Positions 10,366-20,178 are shown, counted from the first letter of the stretch. The stretch: 64,000 nucleotides of DNA from Trichomonas vaginalis G3 (GCF_026262505.1 NC_067204.1:24831300-24895299), one strand, 5' to 3'. A program made the numbers and translations. The notes: generated by a model not told the origin, from the sequence alone.

Positions 10366-12678
10366 TTATAAAGCATCATTTACAGGTATTTCATCGTCAG
10401 TAAATGAATCCTCATTATCGTTTGGTTCAACCTGTTTATATAATCCTTTCATTTCTTCTTTCAAAACATAACACCATGTTTGTTTACCATTTATTCTTCT
10501 CTGTTTCCTATCACATTTATCCTTAATGCTCATTTGGAAATTCTTGTCTTTCATGTCTGATGGTTTGCAGAATAGAGCATTTTTACATGTCATACCTGCA
10601 CTCAATTCATCATAATGTGTATTTATCCATTCATCTAAAGGATTTGTTGATAATTCAATTAAATCTTGTTTGGCTTCAGTCATCGGTATGATTCGTACAT
10701 TAAATGATGAAAGGTCGTAATTGATAAAATATGTTAAAAGGTTATCATAAAATTCCTTTGTGCATGAATTCATCAAATTCTTGAAGTAATTAAATTGACC
10801 CTTGAATTTACCATTGACCCTTAAAACCACGTATCTTCTGTCTCCAACTTCAATTTTGACAGGGTAGACGTTGTTAGTTACGAAAATGAAGTTTGCAACA
10901 TTCTGAGCAGTTCTTCTGGGTTGATTCTTTTCATTAATTCTAATCTCATTATCCGTAATAATTGATTTCAAAGCGTTGAAGTTTGCGAGTCTGTCTTCAC
11001 CAACATTCTTGAGTTCATTAAGTACAAGAAACATTTTATTCTCAACTACTGAGTTGAAATTACCCGTTAGCTCACTTATTTCAGTAATGTTTTTACATGA
11101 ATAACCAGCGAGAAGTTCAGAAATAATGTCTGTGAATCTGTTTTTACCTGTTCCCTGAAGTCCTTTCAAAATAATTGCTGTTTCATTCTTGATTCCAGGA
11201 TGTTGAATCATTGATGCAATCCAGCCGAGAAGGTATTTATACACTTCATCGTTATTATCACAAATGGCTTCTTTAATGAAATTCATAAACATCTCAATTT
11301 TTGAGTAATCAGGCTTTTCAAGAATGTTGTATTTATAACCCTGAAACGTTGAGAAAACATCTGGAGAATCAGATTTAAAGCAAACACCCTTAACGGTTAA
11401 TGAGGATAATTGATTTAATAGTACGTCCCATGCTGTTATGGTTTTACCTTCTTCTTTAAATAATTTAATCATTTTGAGTGACTCTTTCATGTTTGATTGA
11501 AGAACGAATGATATTTGATTCATTTTGTCGTGGATATTATAGTCCTTTTGAATGAAATATTTATTTCCACAATCTACAAAACGGATTACACGTGATAAAT
11601 CCTCAATTACTTCAGAACTGTTTTTATACTGATGATTTTCAGCCTTGCGTCTAATATCTGTTATCAAAAACGAGTCATCAAGTTTGATATCAAATGTTAT
11701 TTTTGGCTTACGTAATAAAGGTAAAACATATTCATCATAATATTCCTTTTGATAAAGTTTTAGAATCTTCACTAAAACAAATGGAGAAGTCATTAAATGT
11801 GCATATCTACTACGTGCTTTTTCAAAATTACTTTTTGCATTTTCAGTTAAATTGCAGAAATTATAAACGTTATCGTATGCTTCATTAATTAAATGATCCG
11901 GTAACGAATTAATAGCTTGAAACAGTGTGAATAATGTAACTTCTTTTTCTAAATTCATGTTTCCACCATCATTATGTACTTCAAAATCACAGATGCCATC
12001 AACTATGCTCTGGGCAAGTTTATCGTCAATGTTTACATCTTTGTTTTCATTCATTATACTCTTTATTTCTTCGTTCTTCTGTTCAACTCTTACCTTAATA
12101 TTCAAATCATTTAATATATCATTCACTGTTCTAGTTAATGTTGAATCGTAACTTCCACGAATGAATGAGTATGTATTGATTGGTTCTGTTGCATTCTTTC
12201 GAACTCTTGAATCAGCCATGACTACTAATGAACGCTTTGAATCATCCATAGAAGTCATTATGTCAATATCATAATCATTGCAGGAATAACATTTAATCAT
12301 TCTGTTCGAAACTGAATAGAAGAAATTGGTGTTGCAATAAATGTGAAGACCTCCTGAAGCGGTTTTAACGATAACATCTTTATCCGAAAGTTTTGATAAA
12401 ATGTCTTTTCTAACTGTTTCTTTAAGTTCATCATTGTACGATTTATTGATATCAACATCTATAATCGTTAAATTTGAAATTTTATTTACTAATAAAGCCA
12501 TACCAGTTTTCCTTCCTCTTCCTCCATCGTATTTGAGGTGGTTATGTAAATCAATCCTGTTTTCACCAATTCTTTCGTTGAGGGTTTTAGTTTCTGCCAC
12601 AACTAATTCCTCAGCTAATGAATCAATAACTTTTTCATCAGAAACGATAAAGTTGCTGTTGTTGTTTGTTGCTGTCAT
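10366..12678 (-). CDS. Primase-helicase (Prim-Pol + SF3), left-arm copy, whole
   Basis: This whole open frame of 770 residues encodes a replication protein. The N-terminal part resembles archaeo-eukaryotic Prim-Pol enzymes: IIDVDINKS (residues 72-80, the metal-binding D-x-D) and TASGGLHIYC (106-115, the nucleotide-binding SGG-H motif). The C-terminal part is a D5-like superfamily 3 helicase: Walker A GLQGTGKN (about 505), Walker B FLVLNEL (about 549) and sensor FIFVTNN (about 600). Such proteins prime and unwind DNA in large DNA viruses. A KilA-N array lies upstream and a convergent small gene lies downstream. A candidate promoter motif is 31-49 bp before the ATG. A second, broken copy sits on the right arm. 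Confidence 0.88.
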   Translation of the reverse strand: MTATNNNSNFIVSDEKVIDSLAEELVVAETKTLNERIGENRIDLHNHLKYDGGRGRKTGMALLVNKISNLTIIDVDINKSYNDELKETVRKDILSKLSDKDVIVKTASGGLHIYCNTNFFYSVSNRMIKCYSCNDYDIDIMTSMDDSKRSLVVMADSRVRKNATEPINTYSFIRGSYDSTLTRTVNDILNDLNIKVRVEQKNEEIKSIMNENKDVNIDDKLAQSIVDGICDFEVHNDGGNMNLEKEVTLFTLFQAINSLPDHLINEAYDNVYNFCNLTENAKSNFEKARSRYAHLMTSPFVLVKILKLYQKEYYDEYVLPLLRKPKITFDIKLDDSFLITDIRRKAENHQYKNSSEVIEDLSRVIRFVDCGNKYFIQKDYNIHDKMNQISFVLQSNMKESLKMIKLFKEEGKTITAWDVLLNQLSSLTVKGVCFKSDSPDVFSTFQGYKYNILEKPDYSKIEMFMNFIKEAICDNNDEVYKYLLGWIASMIQHPGIKNETAIILKGLQGTGKNRFTDIISELLAGYSCKNITEISELTGNFNSVVENKMFLVLNELKNVGEDRLANFNALKSIITDNEIRINEKNQPRRTAQNVANFIFVTNNVYPVKIEVGDRRYVVLRVNGKFKGQFNYFKNLMNSCTKEFYDNLLTYFINYDLSSFNVRIIPMTEAKQDLIELSTNPLDEWINTHYDELSAGMTCKNALFCKPSDMKDKNFQMSIKDKCDRKQRRINGKQTWCYVLKEEMKGLYKQVEPNDNEDSFTDDEIPVNDAL

Positions 12679-12708
12679 TTATATAGGAATAAAAAAATAA
12701 AAATAATT

Positions 12709-12727
12709 TTAAAACTAACTTTATTTT
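12709..12727 (-). promoter_or_regulatory. Candidate element promoter motif before primase-helicase
   Basis: On the minus strand this reads AAAATAAAGTTAGTTTTA about 31-49 bp before the ATG. The same motif occurs at 30-45 bp before the KilA-N genes, the right-arm helicase (22,162-22,180) and two genes of element B (40,418-40,435; 43,556-43,573). Confidence 0.6.
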
Positions 12728-12744
12728 TGGACTGCATCAAATTT

Positions 12745-13075
12745 TCGTAAATGTTGTCAAAATGTCATGTTGTCACACTTTTTCAGAGAAGTTAAATGAC
12801 CGAGTGACACATGGTGACGTAGTGACACCTTCAGTTCTTCAAAAATAATTAATTATTGAATAACCTGTGTTGTTGTCTAAATGTCATGAGTTAAATAACC
12901 TGGTGACCTGGTGACACCTTCAGTTCTTCAAAAATAATTCATAAATACCTTCCTCCTGTGTTGTTGTCAAAATGTCATGTTGTCACACTTTTTCAGAGAA
13001 GTTAAATGACCGAGTGACACATGGTGACGTAGTGACACCTTCAGTTCTTCAAAAATAATTAATTATTGAATAACC
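12745..13075. repeat. GTGAC-type repeats, two and a half copies
   Basis: Two near-complete copies of the ~120-bp repeat plus a shorter variant stand in tandem between the helicase promoter and the first KilA-N gene. No coding potential is seen. They carry clustered GTGAC pentamers and TTGTCAAAATGTCATGTTG. Confidence 0.85.
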
Positions 13076-13135
13076 TAAAAACCATAAACGATAAAATATA
13101 TTTTTGGTCGTTTATGACAAAAATAAATGGTTCAT

Positions 13136-13800
13136 TTACTCACAATATTTTTTTACAAAACGACCCCAAACTTTTAACTTCTTTTCTGCAGTTTCTAATG
13201 CTATCTTAGCGAGTTCATATTCTCTAAATTCTCTCTTTAAATCTTCTTGTTCCCATTGGTCTAGTTCGTATGGAGAATCTCTATAACCATAATATATCTC
13301 ACGTTCATGTTCTAATTGTTTTTCGCACATTTTTCTAACTTCTTCTTCAAACAAATGTTTAGCATTCTCTACTGTATCTTCGAGTTCTTCTTCATCTAAT
13401 TTCTATGAACTTTCTTGTCTATGGAGTCCATAATATCTTTGACATAAAATGCATACTTTACAGAGCACCATTCAGCAACAAAATGAACGAGGTCAGGATG
13501 TATGTAAATACCTTTGAATTCATTCATGACACCCTTTGTAAGCTCATAAAATGCTTGTTTTGAGGTCGAGCCACTTTTGGCTCCACCGTATTCGTTCATC
13601 CAAAACTCAAGAATTTCCTGCATTTTAGCACTATTGAGAAATCTGTTTAAATGGTTTAACTTTCCTGCTTCTCTTGCCATCTTTGTTGCATTAATGTAAC
13701 CATCCTTGTCTCTACGTAAGACTTCAATACCGTTATAAGTGCCTTTTGTGAATGTTTCACCATTAGATTTGTTCGTGAATGTTTTTGCTTCGACTGACAT
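13136..13800 (-). pseudogene. KilA-N protein, tandem copy 1
   Basis: Same gene as the whole copy at 14,960-15,625, almost identical in DNA but broken about once. It is the copy nearest the helicase. Confidence 0.85.
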
Positions 13801-14047
13801 TTCTGTTCTTACATACAAAATAAAAAATGAAACCGATTTTAAAACTAACTTTATTTTTGCCTTCCTCCTGTGTTGTTGTCAAAATGTCATGTTGTCACAC
13901 TTTTTCAGAGAAGTTAAATGACCGAGTGACACATGGTGACGTAGTGACACCTTCAGTTCTTCAAAAATAATTAATTATTGAATAACCTAAAAACCATAAA
14001 CGATAAAATATATTTTTGGTCGTTTATGACAAAAATAAATGGTTCAT

Positions 14048-14713
14048 TTACTCACAATATTTTTTTACAAAACGACCCCAAACTTTTAACTTCTTTTCTG
14101 CAGTTTCTAATGCTATCTTAGCGAGTTCATATTCTCTAAATTCTCTCTTTAAATCTTCTTGTTCCCATTGGTCTAGTTCGTATGGAGAATCTCTATAACC
14201 ATAATATATCTCACGTTCATGTTCTAATTGTTTTTCGCACATTTTTCTAACTTCTTCTTCAAACAAATGTTTAGCATTCTCTACTGTATCTTCGAGTTCT
14301 TCTTCATCTAATTTCTCATGAACTTTCTTGTCTATGGAGTCCATAATATCTTTGACATAAAATGCATACTTTACAGAGCACCATTCAGCAACAAAATGAA
14401 CGAGGTCAGGATGTATGTAAATACCTTTGAATTCATTCATGACACCCTTTGTAAGCTCATAAAATGCTTGTTTTGAGGTCGAGCCACTTTTGGCTCCACC
14501 GTATTCGTTCATCCAAAACTCAAGAATTTCCTGCATTTTAGCACTATTGAGAAATCTGTTTAAATGGTTTAACTTTCCTGCTTCTCTTGCCATCTTTGTT
14601 GCATTAATGTAACCATCCTTGTCTCTACGTAAGACTTCAATACCGTTATAAGTGCCTTTTGTGAATGTTTCACCATTAGATTTGTTCGTGAATGTTTTTG
14701 CTTCGACTGACAT
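14048..14713 (-). CDS. KilA-N protein, tandem copy 2, whole
   Basis: Whole copy of 221 residues, the same as 14,960-15,625. It keeps the KilA-N domain (VLRRDKDGYINATKMARE, about residues 25-42) and the charged C-terminal helical region. The ATG is the MSVEAK start; the upstream in-frame TTG is ignored. Confidence 0.88.
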   Translation of the reverse strand: MSVEAKTFTNKSNGETFTKGTYNGIEVLRRDKDGYINATKMAREAGKLNHLNRFLNSAKMQEILEFWMNEYGGAKSGSTSKQAFYELTKGVMNEFKGIYIHPDLVHFVAEWCSVKYAFYVKDIMDSIDKKVHEKLDEEELEDTVENAKHLFEEEVRKMCEKQLEHEREIYYGYRDSPYELDQWEQEDLKREFREYELAKIALETAEKKLKVWGRFVKKYCE

Positions 14714-14959
14714 TTCTGTTCTTACATACAAAATAAAAATGAAACCGATTTTAAAACTAACTTTATTTTTGCCTTCCTCCTGTGTTGTTGTCAAAATGTC
14801 ATGTTGTCACACTTTTTCAGAGAAGTTAAATGACCGAGTGACACATGGTGACGTAGTGACACCTTCAGTTCTTCAAAAATAATTAATTATTGAATAACCT
14901 AAAAACCATAAACGATAAAATATATTTTTGGTCGTTTATGACAAAAATAAATGGTTCAT

Positions 14960-15625
14960 TTACTCACAATATTTTTTTACAAAACGACCCCAAACTTTTA
15001 ACTTCTTTTCTGCAGTTTCTAATGCTATCTTAGCGAGTTCATATTCTCTAAATTCTCTCTTTAAATCTTCTTGTTCCCATTGGTCTAGTTCGTATGGAGA
15101 ATCTCTATAACCATAATATATCTCACGTTCATGTTCTAATTGTTTTTCGCACATTTTTCTAACTTCTTCTTCAAACAAATGTTTAGCATTCTCTACTGTA
15201 TCTTCGAGTTCTTCTTCATCTAATTTCTCATGAACTTTCTTGTCTATGGAGTCCATAATATCTTTGACATAAAATGCATACTTTACAGAGCACCATTCAG
15301 CAACAAAATGAACGAGGTCAGGATGTATGTAAATACCTTTGAATTCATTCATGACACCCTTTGTAAGCTCATAAAATGCTTGTTTTGAGGTCGAGCCACT
15401 TTTGGCTCCACCGTATTCGTTCATCCAAAACTCAAGAATTTCCTGCATTTTAGCACTATTGAGAAATCTGTTTAAATGGTTTAACTTTCCTGCTTCTCTT
15501 GCCATCTTTGTTGCATTAATGTAACCATCCTTGTCTCTACGTAAGACTTCAATACCGTTATAAGTGCCTTTTGTGAATGTTTCACCATTAGATTTGTTCG
15601 TGAATGTTTTTGCTTCGACTGACAT
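14960..15625 (-). CDS. KilA-N DNA-binding protein, tandem copy 3, whole
   Basis: The 221-residue product begins with a KilA-N domain (about residues 8-115), a DNA-binding fold common in large DNA viruses and phages. Its hallmark is RRDKDGYINATKMARE with GKLNHLNRFL just after. The second half (140-221) is a highly charged, probably helical region with two Cys and many Glu/Lys/Arg, which may mediate dimerisation. The ATG for MSVEAK is 41 bp downstream of the AATAAAGTTAGTTTT motif. The leader GTATGTAAGAACAGAA before the ATG is also used by the T5orf172-type gene of element B (40,378). KilA-N proteins are mostly of unknown role; regulation of replication or expression is plausible here. Confidence 0.9.
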   Translation of the reverse strand: MSVEAKTFTNKSNGETFTKGTYNGIEVLRRDKDGYINATKMAREAGKLNHLNRFLNSAKMQEILEFWMNEYGGAKSGSTSKQAFYELTKGVMNEFKGIYIHPDLVHFVAEWCSVKYAFYVKDIMDSIDKKVHEKLDEEELEDTVENAKHLFEEEVRKMCEKQLEHEREIYYGYRDSPYELDQWEQEDLKREFREYELAKIALETAEKKLKVWGRFVKKYCE

Positions 15626-15870
15626 TTCTGTTCTTACATACAAAATAAAAAATGAAACCGATTTTAAAACTAACTTTATTTTTGCCTTCCTCCTGTGTTG
15701 TTGTCAAAATGTCATGTTGTCACACTTTTTCAGAGAAGTTAAATGACCGAGTGACACATGGTGACGTAGTGACACCTTCAGTTCTTCAAAAATAATTAAT
15801 TATTGAATAACCTAAAAACCATAAACGATAAAATATATTTTTGGTCGTTTATGACAAAAATAAATGGTTC

Positions 15871-16537
15871 ATTTACTCACAATATTTTTTTACAAACGAC
15901 CCCAAACTTTTAACTTCTTTTCTGCAGTTTCTAATGCTATCTTAGCGAGTTCATATTCTCTAAATTCTCTCTTTAAATCTTCTTGTTCCCATTGGTCTAG
16001 TTCGTATGGAGAATCTCTATAACCATAATATATCTCACGTTCATGTTCTAATTGTTTTTCGCACATTTTTCTAACTTCTTCTTCAAACAAATGTTTAGCA
16101 TTCTCTACTGTATCTTCGAGTTCTTCTTCATCTAATTTCTCATGAACTTTCTTGTCTATGGAGTCCATAATATCTTTGACATAAAATGCATACTTTACAG
16201 AGCACCATTCAGCAACAAAATGAACGAGGTCAGGATGTATGTAAATACCTTTGAATTCATTCATGACACCCTTTGTAAGCTCATAAAATGCTTGTTTTGA
16301 GGTCGAGCCACTTTTGGCTCCACCGTATTCGTTCATCCAAAACTCAAGAATTTCCTGCATTTTAGCACTATTGAGAAATCTGTTTAAATGGTTTAACTTT
16401 CCTGCTTCTCTTGCCATCTTTGTTGCATTAATGTAACCATCCTTGTCTCTACGTAAGACTTCAATACCGTTATAAGTGCCTTTTGTGAATGTTTCACCAT
16501 TAGATTTGTTCGTGAATGTTTTTGCTTCGACTGACAT
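15871..16537 (-). CDS. KilA-N protein, tandem copy 4
   Basis: Fourth left-arm copy, nearly identical to 14,960-15,625, with a small difference at the very C-terminus. The KilA-N domain is intact. Confidence 0.82.
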
Positions 16538-16725
16538 TTCTGTTCTTACATACAAAATAAAAAATGAAACCGATTTTAAAACTAACTTTATTTTTGCCTT
16601 CCTCCTGTGTTGTTGTCAAAATGTCATGTTGTCACACTTTTTCAGAGAAGTTAAATGACCGAGTGACACATGGTGACGTAGTGACACCTTCAGTTCTTCA
16701 AAAATAATTAATTATTGAATAACCT

Positions 16726-16901
16726 AAAAACCATTAACGTAAACATGAGACTTTGTCACCGGACTCTTTGAGTCACTTAACGTAAACATTAACGATAAAA
16801 TTTATTTCTGCAGTTCATCCATTACTTCATTACCTAATTAATTACAGACATAAAATATATTTAGTTCATTCGGTAAGCCTGCAAAGTAGGCTCAAGTATG
16901 T
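16726..16901. other. Intergenic spacer between KilA-N array and fibre gene
   Basis: About 175 bp with an imperfect inverted pair AACGTAAACAT around a GC-richer middle (CACCGGACTCTTTGAGTC, with GACTC..GAGTC complementarity). No gene is seen. The same spacer recurs in reverse at 19,810-19,985. Confidence 0.6.
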
Positions 16902-18095
16902 TTATTGAACGCGGTACCATGCAAATACAGTCACAAATGGTGGCATATAATCTTTACCCGAACCTGTTGGATTTGTTGTGAAAGTATGGACATGATTTCC
17001 TCCTGGTTCAGTTGGTCGAAAAGTCTTTTTTGCTGAATGGTTATAATCTGGAGATAAAACATCATTGCCAGCTTCATATTCTGAGTTGTATAATGGATGG
17101 TCTCTTAATGAGTGACTATGGTCACCAGAAAAGTTTGTAGTTCTTGTATGAGTGTGCGGTGGAAGGTTTGCTTCTTTAATTTTCTTCGAACCTCCTGTTT
17201 GCTTTGAATATCTAGCACAGTATAAGAATTTGTCTACAATCTGCTTCCACATACCAAAACCTAAAACTGTTTCTGGATTTGTTGAGTTCATTGATGTATA
17301 AATAGAACCAACAGGATATAATGTTTGAAGAATTTCTGTCTTTAATGTTTGAAGCTCTGTTTTGTCTGCTTTCTTATCATATAAATCTTGAGCAGTGAAT
17401 TTAACCTTATTTTCATCATCCATGACATAAACATTTTTACATTTAATTTTTTGCATCGTTGTTATGTTTTCATTCGATGTTAAACCTTGTGGAAAGTTAG
17501 GAGGTTTACAATATAATGCATCCCCATCAGTTCCTTCAACCGTTCCTTCAATACTTTCTATACCAACAGTTGTGAAGAATTCATGTGTATGGTTCTTATC
17601 TGCTTTTTTATCTAATTCATCGTTAACATATTCCTTATCTGCTTTAAGGTCTAAACATCCTGAAACCCATCCTGTATCAGCTTTAGTTTTTAAAATCTTT
17701 GATGTCCATTCATGATACCATTCAACCATTTCTTTAATTTCATTATCTTTTTCATCCACGTATTCCTTATCCACCTTCTTCATTATGTCGTTTAGGAAAC
17801 CTTCTATGAATTCCTCATTTAAATTAAATCTTCCAATCTTCAAAACTTTAGGAAATGCATTTAATGCGTAATATCTCTGTTCTTCTGGTGGAATTGATGT
17901 TATATCATCCGTTATACCTTTAATTTTAGAATTCATAAATAAAATTTCTTTTATATTTGATATCACTGCACCACCCTTGCAAACGAATTCGAAATGGTCA
18001 TTTTTCAATACTATCTCCAAATCTCCATATTTCAACCTTTGCGTTTGTTCTGCCGTCTTCGAATTATATGCATATATGGCGTATGTAATGGTCTG
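16902..18095 (-). CDS. Fibre protein with tail-collar-like C-terminus, left-arm copy
   Basis: An open frame of about 377 residues ends at 16,902. Its middle has repeated KADKxYVNDELDKKADKxHTH units like phage fibre shafts and their trimeric rods. The C-terminal part has LYPVGSIYTSMNSTNPETVL, then GFGMWKQI and His-rich HTHTR/HSHSLRD, and ends in MPPFVTVFAWYRV. This is the pattern of phage tail-collar / short-tail-fibre tips. A receptor-binding spike is the likely role. The inverted-repeat junction lies at its 5' end, so this copy lacks the start codon seen in the right-arm copy (18,580). Element B has a relative at 50,217-51,560. Confidence 0.75.
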   Translation of the reverse strand, partial: QTITYAIYAYNSKTAEQTQRLKYGDLEIVLKNDHFEFVCKGGAVISNIKEILFMNSKIKGITDDITSIPPEEQRYYALNAFPKVLKIGRFNLNEEFIEGFLNDIMKKVDKEYVDEKDNEIKEMVEWYHEWTSKILKTKADTGWVSGCLDLKADKEYVNDELDKKADKNHTHEFFTTVGIESIEGTVEGTDGDALYCKPPNFPQGLTSNENITTMQKIKCKNVYVMDDENKVKFTAQDLYDKKADKTELQTLKTEILQTLYPVGSIYTSMNSTNPETVLGFGMWKQIVDKFLYCARYSKQTGGSKKIKEANLPPHTHTRTTNFSGDHSHSLRDHPLYNSEYEAGNDVLSPDYNHSAKKTFRPTEPGGNHVHTFTTNPTGSGKDYMPPFVTVFAWYRVQ

Positions 18096-18624
18096 AAGAA
18101 AATTTTAAATCAAAACCTGATAAACTTTTTGAACTTGATGAAATAAATAACCTTATTAAATTTCCGCTGAAAATTAAATTTTGTACTCCTCATTTTCGTT
18201 CATTGTTGGGGATATTAAATTTTGAAAAAGATGTTGGGGATGTTTTGTATTCTGACACTGGTTCCAATTTCATTTTAATCAAATGTGATAAAGTTAATAC
18301 TCCAATGAGATTTTCACATCAAACATTAGACCCTAACTCTTACCCATCAATACAAAACATTTTATCCATCAACTTAAACACATTTTCTTTATCATATCCG
18401 TTTCAATTATCCGGGAATTCATTTATTCTTCATTCAAAAGATTTATCAATATTAAATTTAGAATAACTGACCTATTTGATTGTGATTTAGAATTCATGAA
18501 TGAAATATTATGGCAATTTCAAATAGAGAAAATAGCTGATGAGATAACAGATTAAATATTTATTTTTAAATCATAATAAATGATTAAACAACAGCAACTT
18601 AAGGCACAAAGCACCCAGGTCCCT
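18096..18624. other. Unique spacer between inverted-repeat arms
   Basis: These 529 bp are the only single-copy DNA at the centre of the palindrome. They hold a plus-strand coding remnant (18,101-18,555) and the first 45 bp of the right-arm fibre gene. Confidence 0.9.
18101..18555 (+). pseudogene. Structural-protein-like fragment in palindrome centre
   Basis: Plus-strand sequence encodes a fragment of about 150 residues, rich in short hydrophobic strands (for example LLGILNFEKDVGDVLY) and ending with an Ile/Leu/Asp-rich stretch before a stop. The strand-rich look and the end resemble the probable minor capsid protein of element B (35,492-36,208), so a penton-type minor capsid remnant is possible. 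This is weak evidence. It is cut at the left by the inverted-repeat junction and is broken. Confidence 0.35.
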
Positions 18625-19810
18625 CAGACCATTACATACGCCATATATGCATATAATTCGAAGACGGCAGAACAAACGCAAAGGTTGAAATATGGAGATT
18701 TGGAGATAGTATTGAAAAATGACCATTTCGAATTCGTTTGCAAGGGTGGTGCAGTGATATCAAATATAAAAGAAATTTTATTTATGAATTCTAAATTAAA
18801 GGTATAACGGATGATATAACATCAATTCCACCAGAAGAACAGAGATATTACGCATTAAATGCATTTCCTAAAGTTTTGAAGATTGGAAGATTTAATTTAA
18901 ATGAGGAATTCATAGAAGGTTTCCTAAACGACATAATGAAGAAGGTGGATAAGGAATACGTGGATGAAAAAGATAATGAAATTAAAGAAATGGTTGAATG
19001 GTATCATGAATGGACATCAAAGATTTTAAAAACTAAAGCTGATACAGGATGGGTTTCAGGATGTTTAGACCTTAAAGCAGATAAGGAATATGTTAACGAT
19101 GAATTAGATAAAAAAGCAGATAAGAACCATACACATGAATTCTTCACAACTGTTGGTATAGAAAGTATTGAAGGAACGGTTGAAGGAACTGATGGGATGC
19201 ATTATATTGTAAACCTCCTAACTTTCCACAAGGTTTAACATCGAATGAAAACATAACAACGATGCAAAAAATTAAATGTAAAAATGTTTATGTCATGGAT
19301 GATGAAAATAAGGTTAAATTCACTGCTCAAGATTTATATGATAAGAAAGCAGACAAAACAGAGCTTCAAACATTAAAGACAGAAATTCTTCAAACATTAT
19401 ATCCTGTTGGTTCTATTTATACATCAATGAACTCAACAAATCCAGAAACAGTTTTAGGTTTTGGTATGTGGAAGCAGATTGTAGACAAATTCTTATACTG
19501 TGCTAGATATTCAAAGCAAACAGGAGGTTCGAAGAAATTAAAGAAGCAAACCTTCCACCGCACACTCATACAAGAACTACAAACTTTTCTGGTGACCATA
19601 GTCACTCATTAAGAGACCATCCATTATACAACTCAGAATATGAAGCTGGCAATGATGTTTTATCTCCAGATTATAACCATTCAGCAAAAAAGACTTTTCG
19701 ACCAACTGAACAGGAGGAAATCATGTCCATACTTTCACAACAAATCCAACAGGTTTCGGTAAGATTATATGCCACCATTTGTGACTGTATTTGCATGGTA
19801 CCGCGTTCAA
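18580..19810 (+). pseudogene. Fibre protein, right-arm copy
   Basis: Mirror copy of the fibre gene that keeps the true start (ATG 18,580, MIKQQQLKAQ). The shaft repeats and tail-collar-like tip correspond to those of the left arm. It is broken in a few places. The first ~50 bp resemble part of the integrase gene near 26,780 (QQLKxQxxQVxQTI), right where the palindrome junction falls. Confidence 0.8.
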
Positions 19811-20130
19811 TAACATACTTGAGCCTACTTTGCAGGCTTACCGAATGAACTAAATATATTTTATGTCTGTAATTAATTAGGTAATGAAGTAATGGATGAA
19901 CTGCAGAAATAAATTTTATCGTTAATGTTTACGTTAAGTGACTCAAAGAGTCCGGTGACAAAGTCTCATGTTTACGTTAATGGTTTTTAGGTTATTCAAT
20001 AATTAATTATTTTTTGAAGAACTGAAGGTGTCACTACGTCACCATGTGTCACTCGGTCATTTAACTTCTCTGAAAAAGTGTGACAACATGACATTTTGAC
20101 AACAACACAGGAGGAAGGCAAAAATAAAGT

Positions 20131-20148
20131 TAGTTTTTAAAATCGGTT
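20131..20148 (+). promoter_or_regulatory. Candidate promoter motif before right-arm KilA-N
   Basis: AAATAAAGTTAGTTTTTA lies about 31 bp before the ATG at 20,179. The same motif is at 21,032-21,050 and 22,162-22,180 before the next KilA-N and the helicase. Confidence 0.55.
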
Positions 20149-20178
20149 TCATTTTTTATTTTGTATGTAAGAACAGAA

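Larger units (their letters stand above)
7415..11737. repeat. Direct repeat, copy 2 (pairs with 1-4,317)
   Basis: This is the second copy of the 4.3-kb direct repeat, continuous on its left with the start of the capsid gene and on its right with the rest of the helicase-primase. It is therefore the more complete and presumably original arrangement. It overlaps the left arm of the giant inverted repeat from 10,125 on. Confidence 0.95.
12985..16725. repeat. 912-bp tandem array, four KilA-N units (left arm)
   Basis: Four units with a period of 912 bp each contain one KilA-N gene on the minus strand, the GTGAC-type repeat and the promoter motif. Matching points such as 13,104, 14,016 and 14,928 are exactly 912 bp apart. 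Units are almost identical, which indicates recent amplification. Confidence 0.95.
10125..18095. repeat. Giant inverted repeat, left arm
   Basis: This arm reads as the reverse complement of 18,625-25,115. The inner end is at GGTCTG (18,090-18,095), matching CAGACC at 18,625-18,630. The outer end lies around the shared GACAACAGTCCCGGAAATG. The arm is about 1.5 kb longer than its partner because it holds four rather than two KilA-N units. The arms are nearly identical where both are present. Confidence 0.93.
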
